Below are positions 34,901 through 40,495 of a stretch of 40,495 nt of DNA, one piece after another (within the stretch, counting starts at the first letter, position 1; every line of letters begins with the position of its first letter). The notes beneath the pieces were generated by a model. That model ran no database searches and was not told the DNA's origin. It worked only from the letters and a program-made list of their open reading frames with translations. This DNA comes from Lentisphaerae bacterium GWF2_45_14 (GTDB lineage: Bacteria; Verrucomicrobiota; Lentisphaeria; Victivallales; GWF2-45-14), in assembly GCA_001804785.1 (NCBI GenBank), contig MHBG01000009.1, forward strand, positions 2,919-43,413. Reading direction: 5' to 3'. The translations under genes were made by a program, and so were the position numbers.

Positions 34901-35590
34901 CCCCCTGCGGACTGCGTTAAACACGTCCGTCAGCATCACCTTGTTGGCGCGCAACGCCGCTGGGTCAAGGTCAACCTGATACTCCTTCACATAGCCCCCG
35001 ATTGATGCCACTTCGCTGACGCCTTCCACCGACTGAAGCGCATATCGCACGAACCAATCCTGAGTTGATCTGAGTTCCTGGCGGCTGAAACCTTTACCCT
35101 CGAGAGTGTACCAGAAAATCTGGCCGAGGGCTGTTGCGTCAGGTCCCAGCGCCGGTACCACTCCCTCCGGCAGCTCCCTCTGCGCTGTGTTAAGGCGTTC
35201 AATAATCCTCGAACGCGCCCAGTAAAAGTCGATATCCTCACGGAAAATAACATAGACGATGGCGAATCCGAACATCGAAGTACTGCGGACTGTCTTGACG
35301 CCGGGAATCCCCTGCAAAGCAATCGACAGAGGATAGGTAAGCTGGTCTTCAACATCCTGCGGGGAACGTCCGGGCCATTCCGCGAAGACAATCTGTTGAT
35401 TTTCTCCGATATCGGGAATCGCATCCACGGGGACCGGATTGCGGGGAAACCATGAAAAGTTCAGATCGAAAGGCATGAAATAAAGTCCGCCGAAGACGAT
35501 TGCAGCAACGATAAGGGAAACAATCAGTTTATTGACAAGGCAGAAGCGTAGAAAACGATCCAGCAGAGATGGAGAATCTTCATTATTCAT
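31904..35590 (-). CDS. cusA: Copper/silver efflux RND transporter (CusA/HME-type)
   Basis: The 1228-residue protein is a heavy-metal RND pump that drives metal export across both membranes with a periplasmic adaptor. It has the CusA start (PFDLNFSWFPRNPVPVDAIP), the DVEDQLTYPLS motif and transmembrane blocks of the family. The methionines that bind Cu(I)/Ag(I) in CusA (573, 623, 672) have equivalents: Met717 (SFLFMPTIMPH), Met767 (ISMIETLITY) and about Met830 (IVMLQSGMRAPMGIKV), the first two 50 residues apart as in CusA. Residues ~525-645 are an extra hydrophobic block absent from E. coli CusA, which explains the length. It lies 18 bases after the adaptor gene. Confidence 0.94.
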   Translation of the reverse strand: MNNEDSPSLLDRFLRFCLVNKLIVSLIVAAIVFGGLYFMPFDLNFSWFPRNPVPVDAIPDIGENQQIVFAEWPGRSPQDVEDQLTYPLSIALQGIPGVKTVRSTSMFGFAIVYVIFREDIDFYWARSRIIERLNTAQRELPEGVVPALGPDATALGQIFWYTLEGKGFSRQELRSTQDWFVRYALQSVEGVSEVASIGGYVKEYQVDLDPAALRANKVMLTDVFNAVRRGNIDVGAGTLENNGVEYIIRGKGFIKSVADIENILIKTTDNIPIYVKNVANVTLGPALRRGALDKEGAEAVGGVVIVRYGENPLLVIGRVKEKLKEIQSGLPEKTLADGTVSQMRIVPFYDRTGLINETLGTLKDALIEEILITCFVVFMLLAHFRSNMMISFTVPLAVLVTFILMALFKVDSNLMSLGGIAIAIGAMVDMGIILSENIVRHMKTADPAENPLEVIYRATREVSSAVATAIATTIVSFLPVFVLTGAEGKLFKPLAYTKTFALFASVFVALVVLPALAHLILKKRNISERIKSASFLCLVIAGIASAIVWNLWIGLPMILGGAIMLLEPYMPESSRKWVTQSTSWIGALFVLALLTMHWMPLGLGTSLVENLIFVFGINLAWTSVRIVVINWYPQLLHSFLKYKLRFLSIPMFMLVFGLMAWLGFENIFNWIPKTLSGLGGADSSIRQTALWSYMHHKFPGMGREFMPSLDEGSFLFMPTIMPHAGLEEALDIVQKQDMSIRAIPEIESAVGKIGRAETAIDPAPISMIETLITYKPEYGPPDAKTGKRKRLWRDHIKTTDDIWAEIVDAATIPGCTSAPKLQPIAGRIVMLQSGMRAPMGIKVFGRSLKEIEALGSRIADILKEVPGVNASAVQPDRVIGKPYLEIDIDREKIARYKLNIRDVQDVIEIAIGGIRATTTVEGRERYPVRVRYARELRDSPEALAKIVVPSSEGVQIPLSELADIRYVAGPQEIKSEDTFLVSYVLFDKLPNYAEVNVVEAAQKMLAEKQKSGELVFPPNTHVKFSGTYENQLNFQNRFKVVLPISLFLIFLILYFQFRNTTITCLIFGQITVVWAAGFIGMWLAAQPWFLDFSMFGHNLRMLFHLREYNLSVAVWVGFIALFGIATDDAVIITTYLEQIFSSRKASGIKEIRDMVVEGGHKRIRPCLMTTATTVLALLPVLTASGKGADIMIPMALPIFSGMTFELVTLFITPVLYCWYKEMSIKRHE

Positions 35591-35608
35591 TGTCGTGTTA
35601 TCCTGTGA

Positions 35609-37411
35609 TTATTTGCCGCCGGAAATACTTTCCTGGAGTTCGCCGCAGGATGGCATGACCGGGCCAAAATACGGATTCTGCGTTTTGTCATTGTCCTGAA
35701 ACCAGAAAGCCCCCTTATTGTCAAAAGCCATTGGACAGAAGAATTTATACACGGGCTTTTTCAGCTTTGTACGCCCGTCCTTAAGATCATTATAGATAGA
35801 GGAGGAAATCATGGAGAAGCGTTCGCGCGCGGCTTTTAATTCCGGGGCTTCCGACAATTTTGTCGAATAACGCTTATCAAGTTTTTCGGCATGTTTAACC
35901 GCTTCATCAAGATTGTCTTTAAAGAGAGCTTTATGGATTAAAAAATACGATTCAAGCAGTTCATCTGATAACGGAGCCGAAGCTTTTTCTTCTGATTTTA
36001 CAATCTGAGGAGATTGAGTCATCATTGAAGGTTTACCGTGAATCTGCATTGCACTGTCGATTTTGAAGTTCCCGCTGACTACGACATTCTCACCCTCTTT
36101 GAGTCCGGCTTCGACGATATAAAAATCTCCGGCTTTTGCGCCGAGCCGTATTTCCCGTCCTTCGTATCTGCCCTTCTTGCCAGGAACGGCAATGTAGACT
36201 ACCGCTCTTTTTCCTGCCAAAAGCGGAGCGGATACGGGTATGACCAGAGGCGGTTTGAGATTTTTATCCGCAAATCCCAGAGACTCCGCGGAAACAAGCG
36301 GCATTCCGCAAATATCGCAATAGCCTGGACTATCCTTGATTATTTCCGGATGCATCGGGCTTATCCATTTACCGGCAAGCGTGTCGTTCATGATTTTTCC
36401 ATCTTCGGCCATTTCCGCGCGGAGAACCGCGCGGACAAACATGCCGGGTTTCAGCAGACCTCCGCGGTTGTCCACATTCAAACGGATTTTTGTGGTCCGC
36501 GTCATCTCATCCAAAACGGGCTGGATAAATGCGATTTTCCCTTTGAATATTTTCCCGGGACAAGCTTCGGTTGTAAACTCGACATCCTGTCCGTATTTTA
36601 TCCAGGGTATATCTGTTTCATAGGCATCAAGATTCACCCACAACTCGTTCAAGTCGGCTATCGCAAAAAGCTTCTCTCCCTTCTCAAAGTATTGCCCTTC
36701 CATGACGGCTTTTTCTATGACAATCCCCGATATGGGAGCTGTTATGGTCAGATGGTCAGACACTGTTCCTCTCTGAATTATCTCCTGAATCTGCTCATCG
36801 CTAAAGCCCCATAGTCGGTATTTTTCCTTTACTGAATTTAAAATGCGTACAGCAAATTTGTCATCGGATTTTGACGTTTTAGCGTATTTCAAAGACTGAA
36901 GAAGTTCCTGCTGAGCAACTAGCAGATCGGGACTGTAGACCTCGGCAATATGATCTCCCTTTTTAACGGCAATACCTGTATAGTTCACATAGAGCTTATC
37001 GATTCTTCCCGGCATCCTTGCGGTTATGTAGGCCATCGTATATTCATCAAACGCGATTTTCCCCACCATCCGGATTTCAGCAAAGACAAATTTTCTTACG
37101 ACGGGAACCGTACTGACTTCCGCAAGTTTCTCAGCATACGGCGAAAGCTCTATTACCGGTTTCTTATCATCGGAAGATACCGTATCGGATTTCAGCGGTA
37201 TGAGGTCCATTCCGCAGATTGGGCATTTGCCCGGCTTGGGCAGCTTTATCTGCGGATGCATTGAGCAGGTCCATTCTGTTACCGCGGCAGGTGAAAGACT
37301 ATGAGTCTCCGCACCGCGAGAAGAACCGCGCGCCAAATACCCCCCCCATATTCCTATGGTTAAAGCCGCTATCACGGGAATAATCCACCCCCAGCGCACC
37401 ATCTTCATCAT
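35609..37411 (-). CDS. cusB: RND efflux periplasmic adaptor (CusB-type) with two metal-binding motifs and DUF3347
   Basis: The 600-residue membrane-fusion protein links the inner-membrane pump to an outer-membrane channel. Residues ~8-26 are the membrane anchor. A heavy-metal-binding domain at 47-73 reads WTCSMHPQIKLPKPGKCPIC, followed by the adaptor hairpin and barrel (about 105-335). A second metal-binding motif sits inside the protein at 349-375 (WISPMHPEIIKDSPGYCDIC). The C-terminus (about 480-595) matches DUF3347, with FFCPMAFDNKGAFW and NPYFGPVMPSCGE. A GGGAGGAG site precedes the ATG. The outer-membrane factor is missing from the window. Confidence 0.93.
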   Translation of the reverse strand: MMKMVRWGWIIPVIAALTIGIWGGYLARGSSRGAETHSLSPAAVTEWTCSMHPQIKLPKPGKCPICGMDLIPLKSDTVSSDDKKPVIELSPYAEKLAEVSTVPVVRKFVFAEIRMVGKIAFDEYTMAYITARMPGRIDKLYVNYTGIAVKKGDHIAEVYSPDLLVAQQELLQSLKYAKTSKSDDKFAVRILNSVKEKYRLWGFSDEQIQEIIQRGTVSDHLTITAPISGIVIEKAVMEGQYFEKGEKLFAIADLNELWVNLDAYETDIPWIKYGQDVEFTTEACPGKIFKGKIAFIQPVLDEMTRTTKIRLNVDNRGGLLKPGMFVRAVLRAEMAEDGKIMNDTLAGKWISPMHPEIIKDSPGYCDICGMPLVSAESLGFADKNLKPPLVIPVSAPLLAGKRAVVYIAVPGKKGRYEGREIRLGAKAGDFYIVEAGLKEGENVVVSGNFKIDSAMQIHGKPSMMTQSPQIVKSEEKASAPLSDELLESYFLIHKALFKDNLDEAVKHAEKLDKRYSTKLSEAPELKAARERFSMISSSIYNDLKDGRTKLKKPVYKFFCPMAFDNKGAFWFQDNDKTQNPYFGPVMPSCGELQESISGGK

Positions 37412-37435
37412 ATTTTACTCCTCCCTTGTCCACAA

Positions 37436-37531
37436 TCAATGACACGATTTTTTCTTCGTCCCCGTACTTGTTTCTTTGTCGGAATATTTCTTTATCGTGT
37501 CAATATATCCCTGCAAACATAGGTCCCCCAT
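37436..37531 (-). CDS. Possible 31-residue peptide upstream of cusB
   Basis: An ATG frame of 31 codons encodes MGDLCLQGYIDTIKKYSD and ends with KKKSCH. It fills the gap between the PaaK-like gene and cusB. The cysteine/histidine ending would suit metal binding or a leader peptide, but there is no clear ribosome site (GAGGTAG lies 16 bases away) and no recognised homologue. The frame is also a continuation of the PaaK-like gene's frame past its stop. It could easily be non-coding. Confidence 0.22.
   Translation of the reverse strand: MGDLCLQGYIDTIKKYSDKETSTGTKKKSCH
37440..37502. repeat. Nine-base inverted repeat in the cusB leader
   Basis: TGACACGAT (37440-37448) and ATCGTGTCA (37494-37502) are perfectly complementary arms separated by 45 bases. 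They lie 29-91 bases before the cusB start. They could form a long-loop hairpin in the message or two half-sites for a regulator. Confidence 0.4.
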
Positions 37532-37546
37532 GAATGCATACAGAGA

Positions 37547-38887
37547 CTACCTCAAGTCAAAGAATGATGTATGCGTTCCCTTGTTGTATCCGCAGGCCAG
37601 ACGCTTATCTATCTCTTCCTTTGAAACTACTACTATATTAGGGGCTACTTTCAAACGGTTTTCGATATTGCCTCGAAGCTTTTCGATATCGAGATTACCA
37701 TTCAATGCGGCAAAAAGGGTTACGATATCGGAACCGTCAAAAGACCTTTTAACCTCGATATATCCGCCGTAAAAGTAGTCCATTCCTTCCAAGACAGAAA
37801 GAATTGTATTTGGAAAAAGCTTTTCTCCCTTTATTGAGAACGACTGTTTTTTACGTCCCAGTATCGGTCCCAGCCGGGGCGATGTCTGCCCGCAGAAACA
37901 CTTGTCGGTACGGATAAATGAAATATCACCTGTCCTGAACCTTATCAATGGCGTACCTTTAACGCCGAGCGGTGTGATAACGAGTTCCCCGGGATCGCCG
38001 TCTCTGACCGGATTCTTCCTGTCATCAAGGATTTCGACTATCGCAAGTTCCGGATTTATATGGGCGCCTTGCCTAAACCGGCATTCGCAGAAAGTGGCCG
38101 CGAGCTCCGATGAAAAATAGCTTGAATATATTGTGGCTTCCCAGAGTTCTTCGAGTTTTTCGGTAATGGGCAATGGATCAAGCTTGTAATCCCTCACGCC
38201 CTCGGTAATCGCAATGATTTTTTTTACGCCGGCATACGAAGGATCTTTGTCGAGCCGAGCCGCGAACTCAGCCACCTTCAGCATCAGTCCCGGAGATGCG
38301 ACGATGACGGAAGGACTCACGTTCTGTATCATACTCCATATATATGAGGCATCCTGAATGCCGCACCTTATCATTCGAGCGCCAGCCCTTATCCCGCCAA
38401 GATAAGAACCGATGCCGCCCATATAACACTTTTCTATTGTCGAGCACAGCAGCACCGTATCCTGAGGAGTAACTCCGGCATTCCGGTAAGCGCATTCGGC
38501 GCTGTAGGCAAGACGAGCCATATCAGAATGCGTCATCATCATCATTGACGGAGTTTTGCCGGTCACCGCCGACGTAAAACTAATGTCGCAGATATCACTG
38601 TCGAGCGCGGCCCTGAAATTGAAGTTTTGCGCCGTCATCTCGTTTTTGTCGGTGAAGGGAAGTTCGCCTATATCCGAAAGTCCCTTAACTTTATGATACG
38701 GAATGTCATACGCCCTGTAGAACTCCTTGTAGTAGGGGCTGTTCGCGCATACATAAGCCAGGTGCGACATAAAAAGTTCGCTCTGAACATTCCTCATCTC
38801 GTCCCATGGCGCTTTATTCAGATACATATATTTGCTTAATGGATGTTCATTGAGAAAGCTAAAATTCTCCATGCCGTGATTGGCCAT
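37547..38887 (-). CDS. Phenylacetate-CoA ligase-like adenylate-forming enzyme
   Basis: The 446-residue protein belongs to the PaaK branch of adenylate-forming enzymes. It starts with the PaaK-type pattern LAYVCANSPYYKEFYR and LPFTDKNEM, and has GTPLIRFRTGDIS plus CFCGQTSPRLGPILGR. The ATP-binding loop, normally SSGTTGKP, is TSAVTGKTP, which alters two residues and adds one. SSYFSSELAA replaces the usual YGxSE stretch. These changes suggest an unusual substrate or weak activation. I use the ATG at 38887, which has AAGGAG upstream; an ATG at 38902 would put that site inside the gene. It lies between the RNase R gene and cusB, and a substrate cannot be inferred from the context. Confidence 0.82.
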   Translation of the reverse strand: MANHGMENFSFLNEHPLSKYMYLNKAPWDEMRNVQSELFMSHLAYVCANSPYYKEFYRAYDIPYHKVKGLSDIGELPFTDKNEMTAQNFNFRAALDSDICDISFTSAVTGKTPSMMMMTHSDMARLAYSAECAYRNAGVTPQDTVLLCSTIEKCYMGGIGSYLGGIRAGARMIRCGIQDASYIWSMIQNVSPSVIVASPGLMLKVAEFAARLDKDPSYAGVKKIIAITEGVRDYKLDPLPITEKLEELWEATIYSSYFSSELAATFCECRFRQGAHINPELAIVEILDDRKNPVRDGDPGELVITPLGVKGTPLIRFRTGDISFIRTDKCFCGQTSPRLGPILGRKKQSFSIKGEKLFPNTILSVLEGMDYFYGGYIEVKRSFDGSDIVTLFAALNGNLDIEKLRGNIENRLKVAPNIVVVSKEEIDKRLACGYNKGTHTSFFDLR

Positions 38888-38919
38888 AAATCTCCTTATC
38901 ATAAAATTTAAAACTTGAC

Positions 38920-40495
38920 TTAATGCACGGGCCGAAAAATGGCAGCCCCGTGTATGAAGTCTATCCTGTCAAGATGCAGGAATATAAAGTCTCCGCACTT
39001 ATAGCCCTGCTTCCCCCGCTCCGCGCGCAGGTTCGACTCCTGCTTATTATACTTGAAGCGCCCTCCGAGATATTCGACCGGCACAAATCCGTAAACTCCG
39101 AGCTGGGTTATGTCGACCATCAGCCCCGAACTTGTTATTTTCGTTATAAGTCCTTCATATAAAGAACCAGGCGCCTTCGAGTTCTCCTGTTCCAGGTACT
39201 TTAATTTAAGCCTGTCGGTCGCGGAGTAGTACGCATCATCATTGTTTGCTTCCTTCTCCGAGCACTCTACGGCATATTTGGAAATGGTCTTTTTAGAGCG
39301 GAGCCTGTCTTTAGTGTCAAATGCCCAGAGCTGCTGATGCACTACAAGGTCTGGATATCGTCTTATCGGACTTGTGAAGTGACTGTATTTATATTTGCCA
39401 AGCCCGTAATGTATCTGACTTTCCTCATGATAGGACGCACGCGGCAGCGAACGCAGAAAAGCACCGAGGATGATTGGTTTCTTATGGTCGTCCGGCAGCG
39501 TCTCTATAAATTTATTGCATGCTGTGCGACTGGTCAAATCGCCGGGGAAAAACCCGAAAGTCCTCGATACGAAAACGTAAAAATCTTCCAGTTTTTCAGG
39601 ATTTGGCTCGGGATGGATTCGGAAAAGACCCGGAATTGATTTTTCTATAAGTTCTTCAGCCACTCTCGAATTTGCCGCGAGCATAGAGTCCTCAACCAGG
39701 TTGTCGGACTGGCGTTGCACGCGCCGTTCAAGGCCGATTATCTCCATTTTCTGAAAATCGCAAAGGACCTTGATCTCCGGAATAGAAAGTTCAAGAAATT
39801 TCTCGGTCTTCTTACGGTAATTCCTCATCTTCAAAGAAAGCTCGACAAGTTCCCGCATCTTTCCCCGGAACTTGTCATCCCATTCATCGGGGGCCTTGCC
39901 GTCGATAAAAGACTGCACCTCATCAAAGGTCAGGCGTCTGGTTATTTTCAGCTTGGAATGACAGCGCTTCGCTCCGACAATCTCACCTGTGTCCTTCTTG
40001 ACGGAGAGAATAACAGTATGCGCGAGCGAAAGCTTATCAGGAGTGAGACTTATAAGCCTTGTCAGCGACTTCGGCAACATCGGGAGCGTCAATCCCGGAA
40101 GGTAGGAAGTAAACGACCTGAAGCGCGCTTCATTGTCCCATTTTGATCCGGGCGCGATCCATGCCGCGACATCCGCGATGTGTATTCCCAATTCAACGAT
40201 GCCCGGCTTCTTCCCGTCCTTTATCGAAACCGCATCATCAAAGTCCTTCGCATCGTGCGGGTCAATCGTAACACAAAAAAGTTTACTCAAATCAACCCTG
40301 TCGATTTTGCGCGGTTGAAGCGTTGAAGCTTCCTCGTCCTGCTCCGCTGTATAAGGGGCGGGCAGAGAAAATTCCACCATCACCGCCTGCATGTCCGAAT
40401 CTATTGAGCCGACCCGACCCAGCTTCCTGGCGACAAGCCCTTTGTGAATCGTATCTTTCATCCGGTGGGGAATAAGCTCGACCTCGACCCAGTCC
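38920..40495 (-). CDS. rnr: RNase R/RNase II family exoribonuclease (5' end outside window)
   Basis: The visible 525 codons lack only the N-terminus; the frame continues upstream as WVEVEL, a cold-shock-domain ending. The RNB catalytic domain has TIDPHDAKDFDDAVS with the metal aspartates, IADVAAWIAPG, LPGLTLPMLPKSL and RQSDNLVEDSMLAAN, then HFTSPIRRYPDLVVHQQL. An S1 RNA-binding domain (about LYEGLITKITSSGLMVDI) closes the protein, with no basic tail after it. The enzyme degrades RNA 3' to 5'. RNase R is favoured over RNase II by the domain order, but the missing start leaves this open. A PaaK-like gene follows 32 bases later. Confidence 0.9.
   Translation of the reverse strand, partial: DWVEVELIPHRMKDTIHKGLVARKLGRVGSIDSDMQAVMVEFSLPAPYTAEQDEEASTLQPRKIDRVDLSKLFCVTIDPHDAKDFDDAVSIKDGKKPGIVELGIHIADVAAWIAPGSKWDNEARFRSFTSYLPGLTLPMLPKSLTRLISLTPDKLSLAHTVILSVKKDTGEIVGAKRCHSKLKITRRLTFDEVQSFIDGKAPDEWDDKFRGKMRELVELSLKMRNYRKKTEKFLELSIPEIKVLCDFQKMEIIGLERRVQRQSDNLVEDSMLAANSRVAEELIEKSIPGLFRIHPEPNPEKLEDFYVFVSRTFGFFPGDLTSRTACNKFIETLPDDHKKPIILGAFLRSLPRASYHEESQIHYGLGKYKYSHFTSPIRRYPDLVVHQQLWAFDTKDRLRSKKTISKYAVECSEKEANNDDAYYSATDRLKLKYLEQENSKAPGSLYEGLITKITSSGLMVDITQLGVYGFVPVEYLGGRFKYNKQESNLRAERGKQGYKCGDFIFLHLDRIDFIHGAAIFRPVH

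Noticed and set aside
36038..36814. A 258-codon plus-strand open frame inside cusB
   Set aside because: It lies antisense to conserved adaptor sequence, with no motif or ribosome site.
1..40495. CRISPR array, prophage, transposon or toxin-antitoxin pair
   Set aside because: No spaced direct repeats, integrase, transposase or paired small toxin-like genes were seen. The gene content is core metabolism, motility and transport.

Overview
The window looks like chromosomal core DNA of a flagellated, diderm (Gram-negative-type) bacterium. It carries flagellar stator and switch genes, apolipoprotein N-acyltransferase (lnt), a lysophospholipid transporter fused to acyltransferase and acyl-ACP ligase modules, and a heavy-metal RND pump. 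The proteins are recognisable but divergent, and none ties the DNA to a well-known genus. The gene order flbD-motA-motB-fliL-fliM-fliN is known from spirochaetes and Gram-positives. A poorly sampled phylum is my inference, not a demonstrated assignment. I saw no insertion sequence, prophage, CRISPR array, tRNA or rRNA. Coding density is very high, and the longest gap is about 290 bases.

Region 1 (1-7038, all minus strand) is one long flagellar operon. It reads, in transcription order: a protein with three FHA-like domains, two tandem FlbD-type proteins, MotA, a MotB with the channel aspartate, a second MotB-like protein in which that aspartate is alanine, FliL, FliM, FliN, and a phosphohexomutase-like protein that has lost its catalytic serine and most of its metal-binding aspartates. 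Two apparent pseudo-versions of enzymes or channels plus an FHA scaffold in one stator/switch operon form the most unusual system in the window.

Region 2 (7093-14631) holds dxs (isoprenoid precursor synthesis), a small exported protein of unknown role, a DUF362/ferredoxin protein in an operon with cardiolipin synthase, and a tightly packed thiL-tsaE-acyl-ACP thioesterase operon. Region 3 (14632-20725) holds an alpha/beta hydrolase coupled to a 1173-residue LplT-PlsC-acyl-ACP-synthetase fusion, an S41-protease-like exported protein coupled to purE, and rpoZ. With the nearby thioesterase and cardiolipin synthase this forms a loose phospholipid and fatty-acid cluster. Region 4 (20761-24414) is an acyl-CoA dehydrogenase-etfA-etfB operon for electron transfer from acyl-CoA oxidation.

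Region 5 (24415-31881) has a membrane-anchored GAF/PP2C phosphatase of the RsbU type with a candidate promoter, operator and leader RNA. It also holds lnt and a nadB-pcnB-TIM-barrel isomerase operon. Region 6 (31904-40495, minus strand) holds an RNase R-type exonuclease (5' end outside the window), a PaaK-like adenylate-forming enzyme, a possible 31-residue peptide, and a CusB/CusA-type copper/silver efflux pair with extra metal-binding domains. No outer-membrane partner for the pump is in view.
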